Shown here piece after piece: positions 7,890 through 16,212 of a stretch of DNA of 64,000 bases (position 1 is the stretch's first letter; the number at the start of each line of letters is the position of its first letter). The position numbers were made by a program, and so were the translations under genes. The notes under the pieces are model-generated. The model saw only the letters and a list, made by a program, of their open reading frames with translations, did not search any database and was not told where the DNA came from. Origin of the DNA: Mesorhizobium sp. B2-4-3 (lineage in GTDB: Bacteria > Pseudomonadota > Alphaproteobacteria > Rhizobiales > Rhizobiaceae); contig NZ_VFVL01000022.1 in assembly GCF_006442815.1 (NCBI RefSeq), positions 1-64,000 on the forward strand, in the 5' to 3' direction.

Positions 7890-8891
7890 ATGTATGTAGG
7901 CCGTTCTTACAGGTTGCTGGACTTCGCGCTCTGGTCACGGCGCAGCGTCATCTACATGGTCGTGGTGAGCGGGTTGGCGATAGCCGCCTACCGCCTTCCG
8001 GCGACCGCGGGCTTCTCGGTGCCATGGTCGGTCGTGTTGGTGCTCGGCACCACGGTGTCGCTGGTCACCGGCTTCAAGAATTCGCAGGTCTTCACCCGCG
8101 CCAACGAGGCCCTGCAGGCCTTTTCGCAGATCACCGCCAGCAGCCGGATGCTGTCCGGCTTCTGCCGCGATTTCATGGATGCGGCCACCGCCCGGCAGCT
8201 GATCTTCCGCCATCTCGCCTGGCTGACGACGCTGCGCTTTTCGCTGCGGCGGCCGATGCCGTGGGAATCGCTGGCGAAAGCGGCCAACATCGAGTTCCGG
8301 CGGCGCCGCTATCACATCCAGGAGGACAAGACGTCGCTTGCCGAGGAACTGCGCAGGCTGCTCGGCGAGGAAGCCGAAAGCGTGCTGAAATCGCCGCAGC
8401 CGGCGATAGAGCTTCTCGACAGGCAATTGGCCGAGGTCAACGGCTTGCTGAAGAGTTCAGCCATTCCCACGCAGATCTACTCCGAGCTGGTCAAGCTGAT
8501 ACGCGACTTCCAGGACCAGCAGGCGCGTTGCGATCGCATCAAGAACAATCCCTATCCCCGGCAATACGCGATCGTCAGCTCGATGTTCATGATCATCTTC
8601 TGCACCTTGCTGCCCTTCGGCGTCGTTCCGGTCTTCGCCGACATGGCCAAGCTGGGCGGCATGCTCGGCTGGGTCTCGATCTGGCTGACTATCCCGTTCA
8701 GCGCGCTGCTGGGCTGGGTCTACATGTCGCTGGACCTTGTCGGCGAAAGCAGCGCCAATCCGTTCGAAGGCAACGCCAACGACGTGCCGATCTCGCAAAT
8801 CTGCCGCGACATCGAGATCGAGCTGCGCCGGGGGCTTGGCGAGACAGCGCTTCCCGCGCCGCTGGCGCCGGTGAACGACATCGCGACGTGA
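7890..8891 (+). CDS. bestrophin-family (UPF0187/RFP-TM) membrane channel
   Basis: 333 aa. Two N-terminal hydrophobic segments (about residues 20-38 and 44-62), a long helical middle, two more near 230-255 and 262-285, then the typical bestrophin tail GESSANPFEGNANDVPISQ. NPYPRQYA before the third helix is also characteristic. Bacterial bestrophins are pentameric ion channels. The gene is intact but sits in the middle of a phage terminase, flanked by family B repeats, so it looks like host cargo moved into the phage region. Phage function is not expected. Confidence 0.83.
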   Translation: MYVGRSYRLLDFALWSRRSVIYMVVVSGLAIAAYRLPATAGFSVPWSVVLVLGTTVSLVTGFKNSQVFTRANEALQAFSQITASSRMLSGFCRDFMDAATARQLIFRHLAWLTTLRFSLRRPMPWESLAKAANIEFRRRRYHIQEDKTSLAEELRRLLGEEAESVLKSPQPAIELLDRQLAEVNGLLKSSAIPTQIYSELVKLIRDFQDQQARCDRIKNNPYPRQYAIVSSMFMIIFCTLLPFGVVPVFADMAKLGGMLGWVSIWLTIPFSALLGWVYMSLDLVGESSANPFEGNANDVPISQICRDIEIELRRGLGETALPAPLAPVNDIAT

Positions 8892-8902
8892 AGCTCTCAG
8901 TT

Positions 8903-9082
8903 CCTCGCCCCGCGAGAGCGGGGAGAGGTGGCCGCGCAGCAGCCGGAGAGGGGGGCTCCAGGAAACGCCAGCGTCTCACTTCGCTGGAGCACCCCTCATC
9001 CGTCTCGGCGCTGCGCGCCGATCCACCGCCCGGGGCGAGCCACGGGTCTCGCCCGTCCTTCGGACCCCACAAGGGGAGAAGG
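8903..9082. repeat. family B repeat (unit 2)
   Basis: Degenerate copy of the family B palindrome: GGAGAGG ... GGAGCACCCCTCATCCGTC ... CCCACAAGGGGAGAAGG. With unit 1 it brackets the bestrophin-like gene and abuts the second terminase half. Confidence 0.7.
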
Positions 9083-9094
9083 GAAAGGTTTGCC

Positions 9095-9850
9095 ATGTCC
9101 CGACACGTCACCTTCATGACCATCGACGATGCCGGACATTATTCGCCCGGGCAGCGCGCTGAGATCGTCGCCGCCTATCCCGAGCACGAGCGTGAAGCCC
9201 GCGCGCGGGGCATTCCGGTGCTGGGCTCCGGCCGCATCTTCCCGGTGGCGGAGGAGGCGATCGCCTGCGAACCGTTCAAATTGCCGCGCTGGTGGCCGCG
9301 CATCGGCGCGCTCGATTTCGGCTGGGATCATCCTTCGGCCGCGGTCGAGCTTGCCTGGGATACCGAGGCGGACGTCGTTTATGTCGCGAAAGCTCACCGG
9401 GCTTCCCAGCAGACGCCGGCGATGCAGGCGCTGGCGCTGAAGGCCTGGGGCGAATGGCTGCCCTTCGCCTGGCCACGCGACGGCCGCCGCGAAACGCTGG
9501 AAGGCGCCGGCGTGGCGCTGGCCAAGCAATATGCCGCGCACGGGCTGAATATGCTGACCGGCCACGCCCGCTTCGCCGACGGTTCGGTCTCGGTCGAGGC
9601 CGGGCTGATGGAGATGCTCGACCGCATGCAATCCGGCCGCTTCAAGGTGTTTTCCACCCTTCACGCCTGGTTCGAGGAATTCAGGTTGTTCCACCGCAAG
9701 AACGGTCAGGTGGTCAAGCTGCGCGACGACCTGATGGCCGCGACCCGCTACGGCGTGATGATGCTGCGCGAGGCGATCGTCGATCCGGCGGAGTTCAAGG
9801 CGGCGAGGCGGCCGGCGGGGCAGAGCGATCCTCTGGGGGCTTTCAGGTGA
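9095..9850 (+). CDS. phage terminase large subunit, C-terminal nuclease part (split gene)
   Basis: 251 aa. It starts with RHVTFMTIDDA, a natural continuation of the ATPase ORF at 6276, then RNase H-fold nuclease elements: LDFGWDHPSAAVEL at 73-86 with the first catalytic Asp, a WPRDG turn near 126-130, and KLRDDLMAATRYG at 208-220 with the last acidic pair. The ATG at 9095 has a purine-rich GGGAAAGG upstream, so it could be translated separately. The fragment is complete as a nuclease domain but lacks ATPase motifs. Confidence 0.87.
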   Translation: MSRHVTFMTIDDAGHYSPGQRAEIVAAYPEHEREARARGIPVLGSGRIFPVAEEAIACEPFKLPRWWPRIGALDFGWDHPSAAVELAWDTEADVVYVAKAHRASQQTPAMQALALKAWGEWLPFAWPRDGRRETLEGAGVALAKQYAAHGLNMLTGHARFADGSVSVEAGLMEMLDRMQSGRFKVFSTLHAWFEEFRLFHRKNGQVVKLRDDLMAATRYGVMMLREAIVDPAEFKAARRPAGQSDPLGAFR

Positions 9851-9866
9851 GGCGCCGTCGCCTCTC

Positions 9867-10031
9867 CCATCGTCATACTCGGGCTTGACCCGAGTATCCA
9901 TGCCGTGACCCCTGCCACGGAGTGCAGCGGCGCAGAATTCTGCAGGCGTTGCAATGCCTTAGCGTCACGGCATGGATCCTAGGGTCTGCGCTCGTCGCTC
10001 AGTTCCTCGCTTCGCCCTAGGATGACGAAGC
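9867..10031. repeat. family C intergenic repeat (copy 1)
   Basis: About 165 bp with inverted ends: CGGGCTTGACCCGAGTATCC at the left, GGATCCTAGGGTCTGCGCTC and CCTAGGATGACGAAGCG at the right, and ATGCCGTGAC / GTCACGGCAT inside. Related copies lie at 27243-27402 and 62512-62673. Confidence 0.75.
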
Positions 10032-10218
10032 GCGGTTCCGTCACCTGCAACTCCCAGTAATTCCGGCCGCTCCGGCCGTGGTTCTGGCCGCCCGCAATGC
10101 CGGCAATCCCGGCCTCTCCAAAATCCTCGATCCAGAAAACCTGCGACCGTCGCCGCCGCATCGGTCGCGCCGCGTCGCCGTCCCCAATCGTCAAAAGCTA
10201 GCTGTGCCGGAGCAGTCG

Positions 10219-12561
10219 ATGGTCCACATCATTCCTCTCTTCACCGATCAGCGCCGCCCCGATCCCGGCCGTGTGGCGCCCGCCCCCTCGGCAGGCGGGT
10301 CGCTCGATCCCTACTGGCAGGAGGTTGCCGCTCACTACGAGCGGCGCATGGCGCGGCAGCAGGCCTTCGACACCGAGATCGCGGCGCGCAGGCTCGATGG
10401 CGAGATCGCCAGCGCCGAGGCCGACACCGTGGCCAACGCGCCGGCCGACGGCGAGGGCCTGCACCACGCCATGTATGGCGAGGTCGATCCGCATACCGGG
10501 CGCGTCGTGCTCAAAGGCCGGTTCGACACGCTGTTCGACAATTTCCTGAAACAGGCGCCGCCCGAATTGCGCGCCGGCCTCGCCAGCCGCAAGCCGGCCC
10601 TGCGAGAGGCAGGCTCGGTGCGCATGGCGACGCGGCAAAATCAGTGCCGCGCCCAGTATGAGCAGGACCAGTTGGCGGCAGCTCAAACCGAAGAGCTCGA
10701 CACAATCGCGAAGAGCGACCCGGACGACCACGCTGCCTTCGATGCCGCCCGCCATGCTGGCCTCGACCTCATCGCCAAGATGAATCTTGACCCTCAGAGC
10801 AGGCTGCATGCCGAAGCCGATTGGCGCGACCGCGCGGCAACGGCGCGGATCGAAGCGCTGATCGTGCGGGATCCGGGGCGGGCAACCGAGATGCTCAGCG
10901 CCGCACCGGTGGCGGGCGACCGCCAAGCCGGCGATCCCATCATCGATCCTCGTGCCGACCTATCGTCCGATGGTATTCGGCAACTGCTCCGCCATGCGCG
11001 CGCCGCGACAATGAACAGGCTGATCGAGGCGCACGCCAACATCGATCTCGCCTCGCAGAACGCCCCGGACGCGATTGCCAGTACGGGCAGCTACTCCGGC
11101 GCCATGCCAAGCCCTGCGGACTTCACCGCAGTTTATGGTGTCGAGGAGGGTGGCAAGCGGTATCAGGAGTTCGGTCGAAAGATTGATGCTGGTCGCCAAG
11201 CCTTCGGCATGCGGACCATGCCGAACCAGGCGATCCACGCAGCGCTGCGTGATGTCGAGCCGGCTCCAGGAAGTTCCAAGGAAGATCAGGCGCGATATCA
11301 AGTCACGGCCGCTGCAGCCCTCAAAATTTTAGGCGAGAGGCGGGCAGATCCTGCAGGCTATGTTCGCGATGTCTTCCCTGATGTCCAGGCCGCGTGGAGC
11401 GACGTTACCGGCCAAGCCGGCAAGCCCGGGAACAGCGATCGGGAAGCATACAATCGGGCGATCGCCCTGTCTGTTGCGGCGCAACGGCAATTAGGCGTCG
11501 AAAATCCCCAACCTCTACCCAAGGCCGTGATCCAAAGTATCGCCGATGGTTTCGGCGAGAAAGGCGTGTCGCAGGCTGACAGGAACACTATCCTGAGTGG
11601 TCTTCTGGCAGCAGCCGCCGACCCCGCGACCCGGAAAGCTTTATCTCAACAGCTAGACCAAGCTGGGTCTTATCAGCCAGCCGACATCGATCCGATCACC
11701 ACCGCAGCGACAGGGGAGCAATCGCCTTCTTCGGCGGGTCCCGGCGAACCCAAGTCTGCAGTTCGACAAGCCGCAGAGGATTTCGGCAATTACCTCAGCG
11801 AGGGCTTCGAGGCCCTTGGCCGTGCCCCGCACGGCATGGGGCTGATCCTCCAAGATCTACGCGACTCCCCTTGGGACTTCCTTGAACGATTGCCGGTCAC
11901 CCCCGGCTCGGGGGTTGTTGCCGATGGGCGCTTGGCGTCAGAGGCAGCCGGCGAAGCTGTTGCAAAAGGCTTGGCCATCGTCCGCGGCGCGACGGGCAAG
12001 TTTACCAAGCCGCTCGAGAAGTTTGCGACGAGTGGTTCGCGCGCCAAGTCGGAGCTCGCCGCTGATGCCGCGGTGGCTCGCCAAGCGGTTGAGACGAAAT
12101 CTCTGGTCAAAGCCGCGGAGGATGCTGCCTTTCGTGTGGCCACCGGCGCCAAACTCAAGAAGGGCGAGGTTCTTGAGATCATAAAGTCGATCGCAAGAGA
12201 TCCTTCCAAGGTAAAGTATCAAGGGGCCTCGTTGGGGAGGACTATCTCCAAAAACTACCGCAAAACCTTTCTTGATGCGAACCCGAATCTGCAAGGAGAA
12301 GTTGTCGTACACCATGCTGCGGAGCGACAGATATGGGAAAAATTTCCTGGCATCGTCGCTGCAGACGAGGAACACTCTCTCCAGAATCTTCGTGGTATTC
12401 CAAAAGGCTTGGACAACCTTTTGCACAAAGTCATTTTGCGGTACGAGTGGGGCGAATTTTACGAGGCGCATCCTCAACCAACACGGCAGCAAGTCCTAGA
12501 CTACGTGAGTTACATCGACAGGAAATACGGGCATCTGTTCAATCCTCCAATAGGTGAGTGA
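10219..12561 (+). CDS. phage ejection-type carrier protein with C-terminal nuclease-like toxin domain (copy 1)
   Basis: 780 aa. Residues 1-240 match the other two copies (MVHIIPLF; QQAFDTEIAARRL; FDTLFDNFLKQAPPELR; KMNLDPQ). A second shared stretch runs near 380-450 (NQAIHAAL; YVRDVF; SVAAQRQLG). Residues ~590-690 are Ala-rich helical. The last ~90 residues are a distinct domain with VHHAAERQ at 697-704, HSLQNLRGIP near 719-728 and EIDRKYG-like YIDRKYGHLFNPP at the end, resembling HNH/AHH-type polymorphic toxin nucleases. The stop overlaps the next gene by one base. Carrier function as a virion ejection protein is inferred from the position of copy 3; toxin activity is inferred from domain and context. 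Confidence 0.7.
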   Translation: MVHIIPLFTDQRRPDPGRVAPAPSAGGSLDPYWQEVAAHYERRMARQQAFDTEIAARRLDGEIASAEADTVANAPADGEGLHHAMYGEVDPHTGRVVLKGRFDTLFDNFLKQAPPELRAGLASRKPALREAGSVRMATRQNQCRAQYEQDQLAAAQTEELDTIAKSDPDDHAAFDAARHAGLDLIAKMNLDPQSRLHAEADWRDRAATARIEALIVRDPGRATEMLSAAPVAGDRQAGDPIIDPRADLSSDGIRQLLRHARAATMNRLIEAHANIDLASQNAPDAIASTGSYSGAMPSPADFTAVYGVEEGGKRYQEFGRKIDAGRQAFGMRTMPNQAIHAALRDVEPAPGSSKEDQARYQVTAAAALKILGERRADPAGYVRDVFPDVQAAWSDVTGQAGKPGNSDREAYNRAIALSVAAQRQLGVENPQPLPKAVIQSIADGFGEKGVSQADRNTILSGLLAAAADPATRKALSQQLDQAGSYQPADIDPITTAATGEQSPSSAGPGEPKSAVRQAAEDFGNYLSEGFEALGRAPHGMGLILQDLRDSPWDFLERLPVTPGSGVVADGRLASEAAGEAVAKGLAIVRGATGKFTKPLEKFATSGSRAKSELAADAAVARQAVETKSLVKAAEDAAFRVATGAKLKKGEVLEIIKSIARDPSKVKYQGASLGRTISKNYRKTFLDANPNLQGEVVVHHAAERQIWEKFPGIVAADEEHSLQNLRGIPKGLDNLLHKVILRYEWGEFYEAHPQPTRQQVLDYVSYIDRKYGHLFNPPIGE

Positions 12562-12989
12562 TGCGATTTTTTAAAATGCGGCCGCACGTGGCTGGTGAAA
12601 TCGGCAAAGGCACGGTTCTCGACTCGAGCGTTCATCCACCGATCGTAACCAAGCTCCACTACAAGGTAAACGCATGGTTCGGGGATGTGATTGTTGCGAC
12701 GTTTCCTTGTTTCCTCGTCACTGAAGAGGCCCAGCGCGCGCTGCAGAAGATGGGCTTTTCAGGCGCGACGTTCGCCGACGCTGAGGTGACGACCTCGGAA
12801 GAGTTTCAAGAGGATCAACCCGGCGTGGTACTGCCACATTTCGTTTGGTTGAAAGTGAATGGAAAGGCGGGTCAAGACGACTTCGGGATCGCGGTGCCCT
12901 TCCGCCTCGTCATTTCGGAACGCGCTTTTGATCTACTTGATTCGTTGGGTATTTTCGTTGCGATAGTCGAGCCTTACGACGGCGAGTAG
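12561..12989 (+). CDS. putative immunity protein (copy 1)
   Basis: 142 aa from the ATG at 12561, in a TGATG overlap with the toxin-like gene and with AGGTGAG upstream, so translation is probably coupled. Small, single-domain, acidic C-terminus, no signal peptide: typical of a cytoplasmic immunity protein. A near-identical paralogue lies at 14695 (about eight differences in 142 residues), and a third fragment at 14508. The family is not recognised; the immunity role is inferred from size, coupling and duplication. Confidence 0.55.
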   Translation: MRFFKMRPHVAGEIGKGTVLDSSVHPPIVTKLHYKVNAWFGDVIVATFPCFLVTEEAQRALQKMGFSGATFADAEVTTSEEFQEDQPGVVLPHFVWLKVNGKAGQDDFGIAVPFRLVISERAFDLLDSLGIFVAIVEPYDGE

Positions 12990-13080
12990 CATGGATATTG
13001 CGGCGACAACGCATTCATTTTTTGAACATGATTCCAGTTGTTGAAGTCCGCCATGTTTTCGTTCCACCGAACGGAAAATC

Positions 13081-13410
13081 GTGCACTGTCACCGTAATTC
13101 CACCACCTATATTCGCCAAGTTTTTCCGACCGTGGATGCGGCATGGAAAAATGTGTCGAACACCAAAGGCTATCAGAACGCTATGCTCTGGTCGGTTTCC
13201 GCTCAACGTCAGCTCGGCATAGAAGACGTTCAGCCGTTGCCGAACTCTATCGCTGAAGATGCCATTATGTCGTTGATTGGCAACAAATCGCAACGCGAAG
13301 CCACGCGAGCACTGAGCCGCAGCCTATTGGGCGATACGGTCGATCCAAATCTGAGAATGTCGCTTATAAAGCAATTAATTTATGTTAGCGTGATGATGAG
13401 TTTACAGTAG
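13081..13410 (+). pseudogene. fragment of a fourth carrier/toxin gene
   Basis: The residues from YIRQVFPTVDAAWK through SVSAQRQLGIEDVQPLPNSI align with the second conserved stretch of copy 1 (YVRDVFPDVQAAW ... SVAAQRQLGVENPQPLP). There is no N-terminal module and no toxin domain. It is a ~300-bp remnant between the two immunity paralogues, showing that another cassette once lay here. Confidence 0.65.
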
Positions 13411-13414
13411 AGCA

Positions 13415-13843
13415 TTAATCTCTGCCCGACGTATCTATGAAAATATCACCGTATACTATAAGTTTCACATAAGAAAGATCTTGTCTCACCGAATGGTACA
13501 ATCTCACAGCGTGTTTTCTGTTTTTTCGATATAAGGAGATGGTGTCTTTTCCGTTTTCAAATGAACAGCATCGTTGCAGGGAGGGATCGTCACTTATATT
13601 GTATATAGAGAAGCTATAGCTATCTTTGTAGTCAATAAGACTCATTCGGAATCCTTTGTCGAACTGCACATGGCAGTCGGAGTTCTTTTTACACACAGCA
13701 GTTCCGCCGAAATATCGCCCGTCGCTCGTCTTTAGAGCAAATTTTATGGAATAGCTGTTGGAGACACCTTGGGCAAGACTCGGAAGCGTCGTGGCAAAAA
13801 TGAGCGTCGCGGCAGAAATAAAGAACTTCGATCCGAGCTGCAT
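13415..13843 (-). CDS. secreted/periplasmic protein of unknown function
   Basis: 142 aa from the ATG at 13843. A signal peptide (KFFISAATLIFATTLPSLAQG) is followed by a beta-rich, cysteine-containing domain with CKKNSDC and a CC pair, so disulfides are likely. The gene is AT-rich compared with its neighbours and lies antisense between toxin/immunity remnants, suggesting separate acquisition. It could be a periplasmic immunity-type protein or unrelated cargo; nothing decides this. Confidence 0.5.
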   Translation of the reverse strand: MQLGSKFFISAATLIFATTLPSLAQGVSNSYSIKFALKTSDGRYFGGTAVCKKNSDCHVQFDKGFRMSLIDYKDSYSFSIYNISDDPSLQRCCSFENGKDTISLYRKNRKHAVRLYHSVRQDLSYVKLIVYGDIFIDTSGRD

Positions 13844-13887
13844 TTGAGATCCATCGTAGATAGCGTTTTTATATAGATTAAGGAGCC

Positions 13888-14376
13888 ATGTTAATGGGAT
13901 CAATTGAAAGGCGGGGGCTACCTCCCATTGGGACCCGTGGTGCCTCGATCAGTCAGGAGGACGCCCGGCGCTTCGCGATGGACCTTCTTGATAATTACTT
14001 TTCGGGTCCCGATGCTTATTTCGCGGATGGCCCCCAAAAAAATCCATACAACCCAGACCTCAATGCGCTGAATGGGATCTTTGATCCCGAGGCTCCTCTA
14101 AAAAAGAATACACTGGTACACAAGCTTAACGATCTCCAATCCAGAGTCGTCGATCAGTCTCCAAGGGCCTATGTACAGTCCTTGATAGATGGGATGATCG
14201 AGTTCAGAAAGACATTCGGCAAACGGCTGGTGTATGAGCACGAAGTGAAGCCATTTCAGAATTCACCGGCGATCATGCCCGATGATCAGAGGAATTTTGA
14301 CTTCAAGATGGAAATCCCCGATTACCAGAGCCACTTTCCAAAATTTGAACCGCGCGCGGTTCGGCCCATACCTTAA
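13888..14376 (+). CDS. hypothetical protein in toxin/immunity remnant region
   Basis: 162 aa, with AAGGAGCC upstream of the first ATG. Predicted soluble and alpha-helical, with ISQEDARRFAMDLLDNYFSGPDAYF in the first third and a Pro-rich C-terminus (KFEPRAVRPIP). AT-rich relative to the phage core. It could be an orphan immunity gene or part of a lost toxin cassette. No family recognised. Confidence 0.4.
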   Translation: MLMGSIERRGLPPIGTRGASISQEDARRFAMDLLDNYFSGPDAYFADGPQKNPYNPDLNALNGIFDPEAPLKKNTLVHKLNDLQSRVVDQSPRAYVQSLIDGMIEFRKTFGKRLVYEHEVKPFQNSPAIMPDDQRNFDFKMEIPDYQSHFPKFEPRAVRPIP

Positions 14377-14507
14377 CATGGCCGCTTCGGCGCGTGGCTG
14401 GTCAGGCACGTCGATCAATCAAGGGTTGCATACTTAGAAAGCCAAAGTCAACGGTTGCGAGCGGCAGATGACAGCTACCGTAGCATGCTCTGGGAGAGAG
14501 CGAGCAA

Positions 14508-14598
14508 GTTCAAGAGGATCAACCTGGGCTGGAACTCCCACATTTCGTTCGGTTGAAAGTGAATGGAAAGGCTGGTCAAGACGACTTCCGGATCGCGC
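14508..14598 (+). pseudogene. short fragment of the immunity-like gene
   Basis: About 90 bp closely matching the middle of the 12561 gene (CAAGAGGATCAACC ... GAAAGTGAATGGAAAGGC ... CAAGACGACTTC) but with no flanking coding sequence. The frame is not maintained. Confidence 0.7.
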
Positions 14599-14694
14599 GC
14601 AAGACAACCAAGACAACAAGGTGACACTCACGCCTCAGCAATTTGCGGAAATGTTCGTGGACAACAACTTTGCGGGTTGATCGGTCTTCCTCTG

Positions 14695-15123
14695 ATGCGA
14701 TTTTTTAAAATACGGCCGCACCCGGCTGGTGGGATGGGCAAAGGCACGGTTCTCGACTCGAGCGTTCATCCACCGATCGTAACCAAGCTCCACTATGAGG
14801 TAAACGCATGGTTCGGGGATGTCATTGTTGCGACGTTTCCCTGTTTCCTTGTCACTGAAGAAGCCCAGCGCGCATTGCAGAAGATGGGCTTTTCAGGCGC
14901 AACGTTCGCCGACGCCGAGGTGACGACCTCGGAAGAATTTCAGGAAGATCAACCCGGTGTGGTACTGCCGCGTTTCGTTTGGTTGAAAGTGCATGGAAAG
15001 GCGGGTCAGGACGACTTCGGGATCGCGGTGCCCTTCCGCCTCGTCATTTCGGAACGCGCTTTTGATCTACTTGATTCGTTGGGTATTTTCGTTGCGATAG
15101 TCGAGCCTTACGATGAGGAATAG
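14695..15123 (+). CDS. putative immunity protein (copy 2)
   Basis: 142 aa, the same length as the 12561 gene and nearly identical in protein and DNA; differences cluster in the first 15 residues (IRPHPAGGMG against MRPHVAGEIG). It keeps its own ATG but its toxin partner is missing: upstream is only a short tail (TLTPQQFAEMFVDNNFAG). It therefore looks like an orphan immunity gene left by cassette duplication or toxin replacement. Confidence 0.55.
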   Translation: MRFFKIRPHPAGGMGKGTVLDSSVHPPIVTKLHYEVNAWFGDVIVATFPCFLVTEEAQRALQKMGFSGATFADAEVTTSEEFQEDQPGVVLPRFVWLKVHGKAGQDDFGIAVPFRLVISERAFDLLDSLGIFVAIVEPYDEE

Positions 15124-15267
15124 CATCCTCGCCAAACTCACCGAGGCGTATCTCGATCATATCGAGCCGTAGAACAATTCCGAGACATACGCCAAGCCCA
15201 GGGCGTCAGAGTTTCTAGACCAACACGTCGCTGGCAGGCCTCGCTGCTGACCGGCGGGAGTCTGTCC

Positions 15268-15852
15268 ATGCCCATCCGCATCGTGCCCGCAACCCTGCGG
15301 GATCTCTCCTACGTCGCTGCCAATCTGCGCCCGGAGGACCGGGCCGAGATCGACTGCCAGCTCGACCACTGGTCACCGGCGCTGCTGGCGCTGACGGCGC
15401 TCCAGGGCTTTGCCTATGCTGCCGAACTCGACGGCAATCCGGAGGCGGGCTTCGGCGCGGCCGAGCAGCGGAGTGGGCTTTGGATCGCCTGGAGTTGGGG
15501 CACGCGCCGCATGAGGCGCTGCGTGCCCGAGATTACGCGCTTCTTCCATACCGTGCTCGGGCCCCAGGTCGCGGCCAGGGGCGCCTGGCGGGTGGAGGCG
15601 AGGGCGCTTGCCGACAACGATCTTGCCTTGCGCTGGCTGGACAGGCTTGGCGCCACGCAACGCTGCCGCCTGTCGGGCTACGGCAGGAACGGCGAAGATT
15701 TCTTCCTCTATGACTGGATAAGAACCTCTAACCTCGGGGAAAGCAGGAACCATGTGTCTCTTTCAAAAACCACCGGAACTGAAGCCGCTGCCGCCGGCGC
15801 CGACCGCGCAGGACAAGGACGTGCAGGCGCGGGAAGCAGCGCTTCGCTCTGA
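15268..15852 (+). CDS. phage T7 gp13-like (GNAT-fold, DUF2833-type) protein
   Basis: 194 aa as read, with GGGAG upstream of the ATG. ATLRDLSYVAANLRPEDRAEI is the typical start of the podoviral gp13-like/DUF2833 group, and the rest fits a GNAT-like fold. In T7 gp13 is needed for virion assembly. The natural end is probably near FFLYDWIR (about residue 151); the last ~40 residues run into the next gene and look like read-through in a shadow frame, which suggests a lost stop codon. Confidence 0.65.
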   Translation: MPIRIVPATLRDLSYVAANLRPEDRAEIDCQLDHWSPALLALTALQGFAYAAELDGNPEAGFGAAEQRSGLWIAWSWGTRRMRRCVPEITRFFHTVLGPQVAARGAWRVEARALADNDLALRWLDRLGATQRCRLSGYGRNGEDFFLYDWIRTSNLGESRNHVSLSKTTGTEAAAAGADRAGQGRAGAGSSASL

Positions 15853-15946
15853 GCTCGAGCAGCGCCAGGGCACGCTCTCCACCGTCAAGACCGACCTTGC
15901 GCCGAGCGACGTCACCGGCCAGCGTCGCGTGCTGCTTGGAGTATGA
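15752..15946 (+). CDS. small phage protein upstream of portal module
   Basis: 64 aa starting MCLFQKPPELKPLPPAP, Pro-rich at first and then a charged helix (DKDVQAREAALRSELEQ). GGGGAAAGCAGG precedes the ATG. It overlaps the extended end of the gp13-like ORF, supporting the idea that that ORF is over-long. Similar short proteins often precede portal genes. Function unknown. Confidence 0.6.
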   Translation: MCLFQKPPELKPLPPAPTAQDKDVQAREAALRSELEQRQGTLSTVKTDLAPSDVTGQRRVLLGV

Positions 15947-16037
15947 CGCCATGACCGCGATGAAACGCAGCTTTCGAAGGCGCGTGCTGGATTGGTGGTA
16001 TTGGAGACGGCATGCAAGGTTGGTGAAGCGCAGGTGA

Positions 16038-16211
16038 TTGGCCGATCTCCCCCTTTGTGGGGAGATGGCCGGCAGGCCAGAGGGGGGGCGCTGTCCTGCC
16101 GACTTATCCGTGCTTCCGTTTGCCTCCGAAGGCTGAAAACCTTGAGAGGTTGGCGTTCCTTCGCGCCCCCCTCTGCCCTGCCGGGCATCTCCCCCACGAA
16201 GGGGGAGATTA
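16038..16211. repeat. family A palindromic repeat, inverted pair (unit 3)
   Basis: Direct copy 16042-16092, inverted copy 16158-16210. It directly abuts the 3' end of the antisense methyltransferase at 16213. Confidence 0.8.
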
Positions 16212-16212
16212 G

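Noticed and set aside
6963..9094. Group I intron or intein in the terminase
   Set aside because: No homing endonuclease, intein splice residues or recognised intron core; the insert carries host-type genes and intergenic repeats.
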